Assembly: GCF_013283665.1 (NCBI RefSeq)
Contig: NZ_JABEKU010000002.1
Coordinates: forward strand, 1,486,863 to 1,550,862
Source of the DNA: Ensifer sesbaniae
Lineage (GTDB): Bacteria > Pseudomonadota > Alphaproteobacteria > Rhizobiales > Rhizobiaceae
DNA: 64,000 nucleotides
Reading direction: 5' to 3'
The translations under genes were made by a program, and so were the position numbers. The notes below the pieces were generated by a model. That model worked only from the letters and a program-made list of their open reading frames with translations, ran no database searches and was not told where the DNA came from. Shown piece by piece: positions 43,559 to 51,534 of the stretch. The number at the start of each line of letters is the position of its first letter. Within the stretch, counting starts at the first letter, position 1.

Positions 43559-44323
43559 ATGTCGGATGGCAACAAGGCGCCATGCCTCCTTGCATCCGCA
43601 ATGCGGACATCATCTCCCATGCCCGAAACCCAATTCGCTGTCGCCTCTGCTGCGGCTCCTCCCCTCGCGTCCCTGACGAGGCCGGCGCGTTTGCCCGCCC
43701 GCAGCCGTGTGGTCGGTGAAAACTTCACGCTGCTTTTTGAAGGTGGCCGCAACCGCTCGCTCTTTCGCGTGCTCGACGGTTGCATCGTTCTCTCCCAGCT
43801 GCTCGACGACGGTCGCAGACAGATCACCGATGTGCTCGGCCCAGGTCGGCTCTTCGGCTTCACCATAGATGGACGCAACATTGCCACGGCCGAAACGCTG
43901 AGCATCGCGCGCATCGAGGCTCTGGGAGATGCCGAACTTCTCGCGAACAATTCGGCGATCGCCGGCGAGTTGAAAACGACACTGCATCGACTGCAGGCAC
44001 ACGCCACCCTGCTTGGTCGCAAGACCGCGAGCGAAAAGGTGGCAAGTGCATTGGTCGAACTGTCGCGCATCTTCAGTCACAGCGGTCGCAATGGCAATCC
44101 GGCCCGACTGAGCTTTCACCTGCACCTCACGCGGGCGGACCTTGCCGACTGGCTCGGCCTTACGGTCGAGACTGTCAGTCGCTGTCTCAATCGCTTCAAG
44201 CGGGAAGGGCTGATTGATTTCAGCCATCCAAAAACCATGCGTTTGCTCGACCCGGAACGGCTCGAAGCCGCCGCCGGCTTTACGCGCCAGCGGTTGGCAG
44301 GAAGCGGACGTCCCCCGAGCTGA
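43559..44323 (+). CDS. Crp/Fnr-family transcriptional regulator (FixK-like)
   Basis: A 254-residue regulator. The cyclic-nucleotide-binding-like domain spans about 45-150 ('FTLLFEGGRNRSLFRVLDGCIVLSQLLDDGRRQITDVLGPGRLFGF'), with a dimerisation helix 150-185. The C-terminal winged helix is 'FHLHLTRADLADWLGLTVETVSRCLNRFKREGLIDF' (about 190-230), which carries the ExxSR DNA-recognition motif. There is no Fnr-type cysteine cluster, so FixK/NnrR-like sensing without an iron-sulfur centre is likely. The ATG at 43559 begins after a parS palindrome; earlier in-frame starts would run through that site. Target genes cannot be determined. Confidence 0.88.
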   Translation: MSDGNKAPCLLASAMRTSSPMPETQFAVASAAAPPLASLTRPARLPARSRVVGENFTLLFEGGRNRSLFRVLDGCIVLSQLLDDGRRQITDVLGPGRLFGFTIDGRNIATAETLSIARIEALGDAELLANNSAIAGELKTTLHRLQAHATLLGRKTASEKVASALVELSRIFSHSGRNGNPARLSFHLHLTRADLADWLGLTVETVSRCLNRFKREGLIDFSHPKTMRLLDPERLEAAAGFTRQRLAGSGRPPS

Positions 44324-44376
44324 ACGTCTCTCAACAGGCCACCCCCACCCGGACTGCCTCCAGGAAAGGAAGAAGA

Positions 44377-44592
44377 ATGATTGCAAGGCTAGTTTACAAC
44401 GTGCCGATATTTGGCTGGATGCTGAAGGAAGCGGTGCAGGGATCGCAGACGGCAAAAGTGCTGTTTCTGATCAACTGCGCACTGATCTGGTTGCTCGCGA
44501 TCGCCACCTTCGGCTACCCGGCGATTATCATTCCGGCGCTGGTTCTCGTGCCCGCGGTCTTTGTGGTGTTGATCCTGATCACCATGGGCTGA
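44377..44592 (+). CDS. Small membrane protein
   Basis: A 71-residue protein with two hydrophobic helices at about 26-45 and 47-69, preceded by 'MIARLVYNVPIFGWMLKEAVQG'. A strong purine-rich ribosome-binding region (AGGAAAGGAAGAAG) stands directly before the ATG, supporting real translation. No family is recognised. It follows the Crp/Fnr gene after 53 bases on the same strand, and could be its co-transcribed target or partner. Confidence 0.72.
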   Translation: MIARLVYNVPIFGWMLKEAVQGSQTAKVLFLINCALIWLLAIATFGYPAIIIPALVLVPAVFVVLILITMG

Positions 44593-44648
44593 CATCAAGG
44601 CACCTCACCTTAGCGATGCCCCTTGGCGACGTGAGCGCCACCCTGAAG

Positions 44649-45803
44649 CTAAAGCACCCCCCAGCCGCGGTAGCGTCCGCGGCCGGTCATTTCGCGGATG
44701 CCGAGTTCACGTATAAGGTTCAACGCACCGCGAGGCGTCACCCCGGCATGCTGGGCGACGAGCGCAGCAGAAACGATCGGACGGGACAGGACAAGCTCGA
44801 TCAACGCGGGCAGGCTGCTGTTGGAACGGCGATCGCGGATACGCATCTCCATCTGGGTCTTGGCGAGCGACAATCGGTCGAGCTCTTTCAGGCCCAGATC
44901 CGCGGTTGCCGTCATCGCTTCGAGGAATGCACTCCACCGTGTCACCGGATCCTGTGCGCGGCGCCGCTCATGACGAACCGCTTTCTGCCCAGTATTGAAG
45001 GTGAGAAGATGCGAGGTAACCTTGCCGCGCGATCTCAGATAGGCGCTAACGAGCAGCGAGCCCAACCAGTGTTGCCGACGCAGCGGCTCGATCCGGTCCC
45101 AGGCGTCGAAGAGAAGCGCAGCGCCGAGACTGGCCGGTAGCTGATCCGCGCTCGCGACGGCATGGCGCCATTCGTCAATACGTGCATCCTCGTCCCATTC
45201 CTCGTCAAAGAGCAGGCCCAACTGCCCGACAGGCTCCTGTGTGGTCACACGGGCCGCCCGTTCGGCGATTTCAAGCGCGTCCATGTCGTGCGCTTCGAGC
45301 AGTTGCTGCGAACGGGCGATTGCCGCATCGATGGCCGCAAATTCGGCGGCCATCGGATTTGCCTCCTCTTCCTCCTCAAGCTGAGCGCTGTCCTCTAAGG
45401 TCGATGGCGGCTCGGATGGCGCAGCTGCGAGCAGATCGCCTGCGTTGCGGACGTTCCCCTGTTCCCCTCGAAGGGTAGCCAGGCCCGGCAGCGAAAGAGC
45501 CCAGGCCGGATCGGCCAGCCAGATACGCCGCCGCGCCCGAAGAACCGAATGCGCTATCGTCAGTTCATGCGTGGGAGCGCGCGCATCCATATGGGCATCG
45601 TGCAACACCAGGTCTTCGACATGGACGAGTTCGCCAGCCACCCAAAGGGCGGCCGCTGCGTCGAAGAAGTGACCACGCTCACGAAATCCGTCTTCGACCA
45701 CATGGCGGTTTGCACGTTCGTCCAGTCGCGCCAAGGCGTCTTCCGCCGAAATCAGGAGTGGAAGCAGCGCTGGATGATATGGATCGGGAACCTGGTATCG
45801 CAT
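44649..45803 (-). CDS. RHE_PE00001-family protein (DUF1612 plus helix-turn-helix)
   Basis: The 384-residue protein has the character of the RHE_PE00001 family found on rhizobial plasmids. An N-terminal block is 'ALARLDERANRHVVEDGFRERGHFFDAAAALWVAGELVHVEDLVLHD', then 'APTHELTIAHSVLRARRRIWLADPAWAL'. An acidic linker at about 140-155 leads to the DUF1612 region ('ASLGAALLFDAWDRIEPLRRQHWLGSLLVSAYLRSRGKV'). The C-terminal helix-turn-helix is 'RPIVSAALVAQHAGVTPRGALNLIRELGIREMTGRGRYRGWGVL'. Members often sit near rep or transfer genes and are presumed DNA-binding; the function is unknown. It is convergent with the small membrane protein gene. Confidence 0.85.
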   Translation of the reverse strand: MRYQVPDPYHPALLPLLISAEDALARLDERANRHVVEDGFRERGHFFDAAAALWVAGELVHVEDLVLHDAHMDARAPTHELTIAHSVLRARRRIWLADPAWALSLPGLATLRGEQGNVRNAGDLLAAAPSEPPSTLEDSAQLEEEEEANPMAAEFAAIDAAIARSQQLLEAHDMDALEIAERAARVTTQEPVGQLGLLFDEEWDEDARIDEWRHAVASADQLPASLGAALLFDAWDRIEPLRRQHWLGSLLVSAYLRSRGKVTSHLLTFNTGQKAVRHERRRAQDPVTRWSAFLEAMTATADLGLKELDRLSLAKTQMEMRIRDRRSNSSLPALIELVLSRPIVSAALVAQHAGVTPRGALNLIRELGIREMTGRGRYRGWGVL

Positions 45804-46000
45804 TTCAAACTAAGGATGTTGCCGAAGAAACGGAACGTAACACGATAATCATTTCCGTCACAGACGCGATGCCTTCGGTGTCAGGTCGTCCAAACGCGGC
45901 ATTGCCAAAGGTGCCGGTGAAGGGAATGGTATCCGACAAACTCGCAGGGCAAATCTTCGGGACTGAGTTCATCAGCCTGAGAATTCGATGCGTGTCGATT

Positions 46001-46016
46001 GTTGACAGCTGTCAAC
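46001..46016. promoter_or_regulatory. parS-like palindrome 3 (GTTGACAGCTGTCAAC)
   Basis: Identical 16-bp palindrome in the 295-base gap between the DUF1612-type gene and the P-loop protein gene; these two are transcribed in the same direction, away from the site on one side only. Confidence 0.8.
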
Positions 46017-46098
46017 GCATGTCATCACGAGCCAGGTTGCCACTTGGAGACGCGCCGCGAAGGCATCAGGGGGCCGGTCTGATAGACCATCAGACAAG

Positions 46099-46629
46099 TT
46101 AGTTTCCCCGGGCCGGACGCAGCCAGATATATGCAGGATTGGCAATTGCTTCGCTGATCGTCTGAGCGGTCAACTCCGGCGTCTCTGTATTTGGAACGAC
46201 CTGCCCAAGCAGATGCAGGTTGCGTTCGATCGCCTGGCATATCCGCAACACCATATCCCCCAATCGCTCGCGCTCAATGCGGTTTGCTTCCCGATCAATG
46301 ACGCGATCGATCGGCGCCCAAAGCGTGAAAACAGAGACGGGTGCCTTATCGGGTAGTCCGCTGCAGAACAGATCAAGCTTTTCGGCATCGTCGAAAACGT
46401 ATTCGAAGGGAACCTTGGAAGCTCCCATTGTCAGATAGGCAGTGGCGAGTGCAGCGCTGGCCCGGTAGGTAGAACCAGGTCTCAAGGAATGTCGAACGTT
46501 TTCAGGGGCAAAATGGCGCAAAGCGTCACCGGCGATGTTGATCGCACCGGGATGGCGCCTTGCAAGAACCCGGCTCACCGTTGTCTCCCCGACCCCGGCC
46601 GGTCCGTTGATAACAATGACATGTGACAT
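46099..46629 (-). CDS. P-loop kinase-like protein with altered Walker A lysine
   Basis: A 176-residue AAA_33/shikimate-kinase-like fold. The P-loop reads 'VIVINGPAGVGETTVSRVLARRHPG' (4-28): the lysine expected before the two threonines is a glutamate (E15, GAG). Such a change normally abolishes phosphate binding. Downstream elements look ordinary: 'INIAGDALRHFAPENVRHSL' as substrate region and 'VFTLWAPIDRVIDREANRIERER' as lid. The ATG at 46629 starts immediately before the P-loop. The protein may be a dead kinase, use another residue, or carry a real mutation or sequencing error. It lies between two parS sites. Confidence 0.78.
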   Translation of the reverse strand: MSHVIVINGPAGVGETTVSRVLARRHPGAINIAGDALRHFAPENVRHSLRPGSTYRASAALATAYLTMGASKVPFEYVFDDAEKLDLFCSGLPDKAPVSVFTLWAPIDRVIDREANRIERERLGDMVLRICQAIERNLHLLGQVVPNTETPELTAQTISEAIANPAYIWLRPARGN

Positions 46630-47227
46630 CGACTGAAGGTCCTCGGTTGCTTGATGCTTCAACACGATAGCCGGAAGCTCTCGGTGTTGCCGGCATGCAC
46701 GTTTCGCCAAGAGGGAAGGGCAGGGCTTAAAGTTGGTTTCGGACAAGTACATTTCTTGGCCGGACTTGGGTCTTATCCTTCTAGCTCAGAATAAAACCTA
46801 TCGCCTCATGCGGTTGACAGCTGTCAACATAAGAGCCGCCTTCAGCCCGAAGACTGAGTATCTTCTTCGTTCTCGGGCCCACGAGCGTGCAAAACCTGGG
46901 CAATAGACCTGATCTTGCGCTCCGCTATCCCGCGTCGCTGAGAGGCAGCCGTTCTCACATTCGCAGGCGCACAACATGAGGCTCCAATGGCCGTCCGCGC
47001 GACGGAAGAAATCAGTCGTTTTCCTTCCGTAACGGATGAAAACATCAATCTTTTCTTGGAGATGGCGGAAGGCTGATTTGAATCCCGAGCGTTAGATTAT
47101 CCCAAAGATATCAACGAATCCCTTCAAGCAAGTTTCCTGCATTTGCTCGCCTTATACAAGATCTCGCTGCCGACTATCGAAGGAGCACCGGCTCCCGGAC
47201 GATCGCCTTCCATTCTGAGCGGGGCGA
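46630..47227. other. Non-coding stretch between P-loop gene and repC, holding parS 4
   Basis: About 600 bases with no gene I can support. A 68-codon minus-strand frame at 46842-47048 shows no family likeness. The parS palindrome at 46813-46828 is the nearest to repC. The origin of repABC replicons is normally inside repC, so this spacer need not carry it. Confidence 0.45.
46813..46828. promoter_or_regulatory. parS-like palindrome 4 (GTTGACAGCTGTCAAC)
   Basis: Identical to the other four copies. It lies about 400 bases beyond the repC stop codon, a classical position for a repABC centromere site. Confidence 0.83.
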
Positions 47228-48523
47228 TTATCCATCCATTGCAGCAACCGACGTCTGGGCGCGTAGGCGCGCCGCCAACATTGCGGAGACAGCAAACGAC
47301 TGGGTCTTCGCCCGGCGCGTCAGATCCCGCAGATAGGCACCCACTGAGCGAATGTGCTCCGCGCGTTCAAGAAGGCAGGCAAGCACGGTGGCCGTCGTTT
47401 CTGGACCGAGTGTAGCGCAGGCTTCGTCGTAGGCATCAGGGCTGATCGCAAGCATGTTTTTGACCACAGTTGCGGCCGTCAGAAGATCGCGCCAATTGTC
47501 GATACGACCGGATGGGCCGTAGTCGCGGATCTGCGGGCAGGCTCTCAAAACGAGAGGCAGGGGTACTGAGCGGTTCAGGGAAGAGGTTTCCCCGCGATGC
47601 TGATGGGACTTTTGCACCGCAGATGTTTCGACCTTTGCGAGTTTACCCATATCGTGGCTGAGTTCCGGCACATCTGCTGAAGGCTTGCACGACAATTTCA
47701 CCCCAAGTCTTTCATCAGCCGGTTCAGATTCAGAAAGATAATCGGATTCTGAATTCTGTATGTGCCGCTCATTTTGGCGTTCATTGGCAGCCGTATTTTG
47801 TGTTTTTAGTAGGTTTTCCAGACGATTAGTCAGCTCGTCCTGCAGTTGGGCGAGAACGGGAAGGACGCGTTCGATTTCAGCGATGGAGGGCTTGCGCGAG
47901 AGAGACATATAGATGGCCTGGCAGTGGATCTCCGCCTGCTCTGCATAGGCGAGGTCAGAGGAGCGCAGTAGATCGACCAGCTTCGCAACGTCGCGGCGGC
48001 TGAGGCTCACGCGTTCACGCATCACCTGAAGATACCGCCGATCGGCTTCGAGACGCGCAGCCTCCGCTTCGAACTCGGCCATACGGGCGAGCAACGGAGC
48101 AAGGTCGAACCCGAATGCCTGGCCGATTGCGCCTTGACGGTCGCGTCGAGCGTAGCGTTTGCCGTTGGGGCTGTCGCGCCGGAGAATAAGGCCGGCCTCG
48201 ATCAGGGTGGCGAGATGCCGCCTGAGCGTCGTCTCGGCCATGCCGTGCGTTCTCAGCGAAAGCTGAGCGTTGGACGGAAACACGACGAGGCCGTCGGCCG
48301 CCGCAAGTTCCGTCTTCGGGTAGAACGACAGCAAGGCGTTCAAGACGGCAAGAGAACGATCGGAAACCCCAAGGCTCGACTTGGCGGCGCAGACCGTTCG
48401 AAACAATTTCCATTTGTCGACCTTGCCTTCGTTAACGGCCGAAGCGCTGGAAAGCTGGCGTGCCAACATTCCAAGCGACATCGCCCGCCGCCCGAAGGGC
48501 GTCGTGACAATCCCACAATCCAT
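47228..48523 (-). CDS. repC: Replication initiator RepC of a repABC replicon
   Basis: A 431-residue RepC. The N-terminal winged-helix region ('GRRAMSLGMLARQLSSASAVNEGKVDKWKLFRTVCAAKSSLGVSDRSLAVLNALLSFYPKTEL') and 'FPSNAQLSLRTHGMAETTLRRHLATLIEAGLILRRDSPNGKRYARR' are highly typical. A variable AT-richer linker (about 240-300, DNA around 47700-47830) is where repABC origins are mapped. The C-terminal domain closes with 'AYLRDLTRRAKTQSFAVSAMLAARLRA'. RepC initiates replication at the origin within its own gene; its level limits copy number. Its translation should be restrained by the ctRNA encoded opposite the repB-repC gap. This gene, together with repA and repB, shows that the window is part of an independent replicon or an integrated copy of one. 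Confidence 0.96.
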   Translation of the reverse strand: MDCGIVTTPFGRRAMSLGMLARQLSSASAVNEGKVDKWKLFRTVCAAKSSLGVSDRSLAVLNALLSFYPKTELAAADGLVVFPSNAQLSLRTHGMAETTLRRHLATLIEAGLILRRDSPNGKRYARRDRQGAIGQAFGFDLAPLLARMAEFEAEAARLEADRRYLQVMRERVSLSRRDVAKLVDLLRSSDLAYAEQAEIHCQAIYMSLSRKPSIAEIERVLPVLAQLQDELTNRLENLLKTQNTAANERQNERHIQNSESDYLSESEPADERLGVKLSCKPSADVPELSHDMGKLAKVETSAVQKSHQHRGETSSLNRSVPLPLVLRACPQIRDYGPSGRIDNWRDLLTAATVVKNMLAISPDAYDEACATLGPETTATVLACLLERAEHIRSVGAYLRDLTRRAKTQSFAVSAMLAARLRAQTSVAAMDG

Positions 48524-48582
48524 TCGTCTTCACCTTTTTCAAGGCAAAAGAAATCCGTTCGCCGAAACGACGTTGAAAACTC

Positions 48583-48611
48583 TTGACACCGATTCGCGGA
48601 AATGGGATTCT
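48583..48611 (+). promoter_or_regulatory. Candidate promoter of the antisense ctRNA
   Basis: TTGACA at 48583-48588 with GATTCT at 48606-48611 (17-base spacing) reads toward higher coordinates, opposite to repABC. The -35 is a perfect match and the -10 is fair. It precedes the hairpin at 48633-48662, which fits a short RNA of about 50 bases. Confidence 0.6.
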
Positions 48612-48617
48612 CTAGTT

Positions 48618-48670
48618 GCTACACGAGAGAAGGGTTTCCGCAGCGCTAGTCGTTCGGAAGCCTTTTTCTT
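48618..48670 (+). ncRNA. ctRNA (incA-type antisense RNA) in the repB-repC gap
   Basis: All repABC operons studied carry a small counter-transcribed RNA in the repB-repC spacer that prevents repC expression. Here the 156-base spacer (48524-48679) holds, on the strand opposite to repABC, a promoter at 48583-48611, a short body, and a hairpin with 8-bp stem GGTTTCCG/CGGAAGCC (48633-48640 with 48655-48662, 14-base loop) followed by a T-rich tract from 48663. The ends are estimated from promoter and terminator geometry. The RNA would pair with the repC leader and set copy number and incompatibility. Confidence 0.72.
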
Positions 48671-48672
48671 TT
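48633..48672 (+). terminator. Intrinsic terminator of the ctRNA
   Basis: An 8-bp stem (one G-T pair) with a 14-base loop, followed by TTTTTCTTTT. In known ctRNAs the same hairpin serves as terminator and as the kissing loop that contacts the repC leader. Confidence 0.68.
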
Positions 48673-48679
48673 GCTCTGT

Positions 48680-49693
48680 TTAGTCTCCTGTTTCCTCTTG
48701 GTATTCGAGGTACAGAGATTTGAGCCTCTGCCTCACGAAATCAGCAAAGCCCGGCGCCTGTCTCCTGTTGAAAGACAGCGTGGTTTCGCCGTCTGTTTCA
48801 CGGATCCGGACCGGGGTTGTATCGTCGGGCGCCACCCACGAGATGGCTCTGGCGCGCGCCTTGGAGGTGTTCAGGAAGGCACAAAGCGCATCAAAACGCT
48901 GATCACTTCCTGCCGCCTGGAATTGTTTGTCCTTCACGAAGACGTTCGCAGCCTCGCTCTTCCCATCTTGGGCCAGCAGCTCGGCGAGATCGAACCAACG
49001 ACGTCGGCCGATCGCCGGTGCCGGCCCGACAGCCTCGATCAGCGAGATCGGTAGCCGACGAATGATGGAAATCATCTTCGACAGTGCCGCCTTGTCGACA
49101 CCAAGCGAAGACATGATGATCTCGCGGGAGAAACCGCGATCCTCAAGCCGCGTGGCAAACAGCGCCCGTTCGATGAAGGACAGATCCGTGCGAGTGTTGT
49201 TCTCCTGCCCTTGAGAGACGACCAGCTGTTCGTCGCTGAGATCGCGGACAACCGCGCGAACCTTTTTACCGAGCTCGCGAGCCGCTGCCAGCCGGCGATG
49301 GCCATAGGCAACCTGGTATCGCCCATCGGCGTCAGGGTGCGGCCGCACGAGGATCGGAACCTGTTGTCCGTGTTCGCGGATTTGCTCCGCGAGCGCGGAT
49401 TGTGCATCCGCAGTGATCTCAAGGCGGTCAACGATGAAAGAGGCGTCGATGAGCGCGGGGTCCAGATCGACGACGACAAGTCCTTCGGCAAGTTGGCGCT
49501 CCAACTCCTGGGCGCGCTCAACTTTCTGAGTGATGTTCGACAGCGACCGGGTGATGCCGCCGACAGCGCTTGTAGGCCGGACGCCGACGCTCAGGCCGGC
49601 GATAGGTCGCGCTGCGACCAGGCGTTCCAGAGCCGCGTCGGCATCGTTTTCGGCTTGGTCAGCGGTAATTCCGATCAGATTTTTGCGGGCCAT
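48680..49693 (-). CDS. repB: Partition protein RepB (ParB family)
   Basis: A 337-residue ParB-type protein. The N-terminal region carries 'AVGGITRSLSNITQKVERAQELERQLAEGLVVVDLDP', then the ParB box 'IREHGQQVPILVRPHPDADGRYQVAYGHRRLAAARELGKKVRAVVRDLSDEQLVVSQGQENNTRTDLSFIERALFA' (about 110-185). A helix-turn-helix follows near 195-220 ('FSREIIMSSLGVDKAALSKMISIIRRLP'). The 'GHRR' motif is the CTP-binding/ParB clamp site in this family. RepB binds parS palindromes, of which GTTGACAGCTGTCAAC is the obvious candidate here. It starts 3 bases after repA ends and is separated from repC by the ctRNA region. Confidence 0.96.
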   Translation of the reverse strand: MARKNLIGITADQAENDADAALERLVAARPIAGLSVGVRPTSAVGGITRSLSNITQKVERAQELERQLAEGLVVVDLDPALIDASFIVDRLEITADAQSALAEQIREHGQQVPILVRPHPDADGRYQVAYGHRRLAAARELGKKVRAVVRDLSDEQLVVSQGQENNTRTDLSFIERALFATRLEDRGFSREIIMSSLGVDKAALSKMISIIRRLPISLIEAVGPAPAIGRRRWFDLAELLAQDGKSEAANVFVKDKQFQAAGSDQRFDALCAFLNTSKARARAISWVAPDDTTPVRIRETDGETTLSFNRRQAPGFADFVRQRLKSLYLEYQEETGD

Positions 49694-49696
49694 CGA

Positions 49697-50896
49697 TTAC
49701 TTCCTCCCCCAAACCTGGCGGATCAGCTCTTCGATCTCGCCATTGACTTGGTTCAGCGAATCCATGGCGCGATCGTAGGTGCCACGGACGAATTGCGAGC
49801 GCTCGACTTCGTAAAGTGTCTGCTTCGTCACGCCGGCATCGGAAATGGCCGTCGATTTCACCATAGCGTTCTGCAGCATGCGATTGCCGAAAATGGCGCG
49901 CATGAAACCGGTCATCTGGCTTTGTGGACCGTCATTCGGCTCGAAACGTGTGCCGAGATAGCGCATCCAGTCGTAACTGGTGCGACCACCGGCCTTCTCG
50001 ACGACGCTCATCAACTCGCTCGTCATCGACAGGAACTGCGACATGGACATGACGTCGAGCATCTGTGGATGCACCGTTATCAGTACGGATGTCGCGGCGC
50101 AGAGAGCCGACATGGTCAAAAAGCCGAGCTGCGGCGGGCAATCGATGACGACGATATCGTAGAAACTCTCGATTTCCGACAATACGTCGCCGATGCGCGC
50201 GAAGAAAAGAGTCTCGGCAGCACCCCCCATCATCATTGCCTTCGGGGTCTCGTGCTCGAATTCCATGAGCTCGAGATTGCCGGGAATGAGGTGAAGGTTG
50301 GTGGTGTAGGTCGAGCGCACGATGTCGGCAATCGGCCGCGGCTCGTCGTAGCGGATCGCGCCGTAAAGCGTTTCTCCTTCGCCAACGTCCAGTTCCGGCT
50401 GGTGGCCGAAGAGGGCGGAGAGCGAGGCCTGTGGATCGAGGTCGATCGCAAGCGTCCGATAGCCGCGCAGCGCCAGATATTGGGCAAGGTGGGCAGATGT
50501 CGTCGTCTTCGCCGACCCACCCTTGAAATTCATGACCGAAAGCACCTGCAGCTTCTCGTCGCCGCGGCGGTGTGGGATATATTTCCCGGATTTTCCGCCT
50601 TCGTCGAGAACGCGGCGGATGCGTTCGATGTCCTCAACGGCGTACATGCGCCGACCGTTTGACAAGGGAGCAGGCCCGTGGCCCTCTGAGGCGACCTGCC
50701 TTAGATAGCCTTCACCGATTCCAATGAAGGCGGCTGCTTCGGCAGGACTAAAGAGGCGCATGGCCTTTTGAGCTTGCGGAGGGAAGATCTTCTTTTGATG
50801 CTGCTGCAGCTGATGCGCCAGTTCCAAAGCGTCGGCAGCCAGAAGCGTCGGCAGATGCTCCTGTACGTCGTGACCTTGAATTTTCTGTTGCAACAT
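49697..50896 (-). CDS. repA: Partition ATPase RepA (ParA family)
   Basis: A 399-residue ParA-type protein with an N-terminal helix-turn-helix/MerR-like part ('MRLFSPAEAAAFIGIGEGYLRQVASEGHGPAPLSNGRRMYAVEDIERIRRVL', 46-97). The deviant Walker A is 'KGGSAKTTTS' (125-134), the 'LAIDLDPQASLSALFG' motif follows, and Walker B is 'YDIVVIDCPPQLGFLT'. RepA positions the replicon with RepB and autorepresses the operon. The ATG at 50896 is preferred over 50929 because a GGGG stretch lies 7-10 bases before it. A TTGCCG-N18-TATAAT promoter lies about 100 bases upstream. Direct repeats CTGCGCA (50912-50918 and 50941-50947) flank the upstream alternative start and may be its operator. Confidence 0.95.
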   Translation of the reverse strand: MLQQKIQGHDVQEHLPTLLAADALELAHQLQQHQKKIFPPQAQKAMRLFSPAEAAAFIGIGEGYLRQVASEGHGPAPLSNGRRMYAVEDIERIRRVLDEGGKSGKYIPHRRGDEKLQVLSVMNFKGGSAKTTTSAHLAQYLALRGYRTLAIDLDPQASLSALFGHQPELDVGEGETLYGAIRYDEPRPIADIVRSTYTTNLHLIPGNLELMEFEHETPKAMMMGGAAETLFFARIGDVLSEIESFYDIVVIDCPPQLGFLTMSALCAATSVLITVHPQMLDVMSMSQFLSMTSELMSVVEKAGGRTSYDWMRYLGTRFEPNDGPQSQMTGFMRAIFGNRMLQNAMVKSTAISDAGVTKQTLYEVERSQFVRGTYDRAMDSLNQVNGEIEELIRQVWGRK

Positions 50897-50993
50897 TGAG
50901 TTCCCCAAAAACTGCGCAAAAACCGTCATATCGCAACAATCTGCGCAGCTGCACTATGCTCCGATTCGGTTCGGTTTTACAAATGCATAGCGA

Positions 50994-51023
50994 ATTATAC
51001 CCAACGCCCTATTTTGCCGGCAA
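50994..51023 (-). promoter_or_regulatory. repA promoter (TTGCCG-N18-TATAAT, minus strand)
   Basis: On the minus strand TTGCCG (51023-51018) and a perfect TATAAT (50999-50994) with 18-base spacing drive toward repA, giving a leader of about 90 bases. The palindrome GTTGTCCGCGGACAAC lies 23 bases upstream of the -35, so a bound protein could influence it. Confidence 0.65.
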
Positions 51024-51045
51024 ATGAACGCCCGTTTCTGGGTCA

Positions 51046-51061
51046 GTTGTCCGCGGACAAC
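51046..51061. promoter_or_regulatory. Second palindrome family, copy 1 (GTTGTCCGCGGACAAC)
   Basis: A perfect 16-bp palindrome (18 bp counting the flanking A and T) just upstream of the repA promoter. It obeys the same GTT-N2-C-N-GC-N-G-N2-AAC formula as the five GTTGACAGCTGTCAAC copies but differs at four positions of the core. The other copy is at 52352, so the two bracket the HutC-type gene. Confidence 0.7.
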
Positions 51062-51425
51062 TGGCGTTTTCATGTTGCGAGGTGTCAGGGCTGGCGGCGC
51101 CATTTCTCGGCCGGCGCGAGAAGATCTAAAAGAGTATAGAATTTATAGACTATTGACAGATGAGCTGATTGTGTCACCATTGCTTTCATCGGAGACGAGA
51201 CGCGAGAAGGTTCGCTATGTTCTATCTTGGTGGAATGACCCTTGGTTATCTGGCACCGCCGCCACCGAAGGCGACCCGGCAGTCGACAGTCGAAGTTGGG
51301 CCGGCACCGGTCGAGAAGGCTGACTGCGAAGAGTCTGATCGCAATCAGGAATGGGCGCGTGCATTTTTGACCCCCTGGCATCTCCTCTATTGACCATCCG
51401 GTGTTGGCGCTTGCCTCCTCGGGAT

Positions 51426-51441
51426 GTTGACAGCTGTCAAC
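51426..51441. promoter_or_regulatory. parS-like palindrome 5 (GTTGACAGCTGTCAAC)
   Basis: The fifth identical copy, about 100 bases upstream of the HutC-type start and 530 bases from repA. Its place ahead of a regulator gene mirrors that of copy 2 ahead of the Crp/Fnr gene. Confidence 0.8.
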
Positions 51442-51534
51442 AGTGCGCCGGGGATATCCGTCGCTATGGTGAAAAAGCACGAAACAGCGAGAGAAGGGCT
51501 GTTTCGCCGCCTGGAAATGATTAAGTTCGGTCTC

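Larger units (their letters stand above)
50930..51534. other. Spacer between repA and the HutC-type gene
   Basis: About 600 bases contain the repA promoter, two palindromes and a weak 58-codon plus-strand frame (51217-51393) with a GAGAAGG upstream that I cannot support as a gene. The plus-strand promoter of the HutC-type gene should lie near the 51426 parS site. No RNA gene is seen. Confidence 0.45.

Noticed and set aside
46842-47048. 68-codon minus-strand frame between the P-loop gene and repC
   Set aside because: No recognisable motif or ribosome-binding site; left as non-coding.
47700-47830. A separate replication-origin feature in the AT-rich part of repC
   Set aside because: Known repABC origins map there, but no iteron or DnaA box could be made out, so it is mentioned only within the repC entry.
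49211-50662. Long plus-strand frame of 483 codons across repB and repA
   Set aside because: It is antisense to two strongly supported genes; high GC leaves the opposite frame open.
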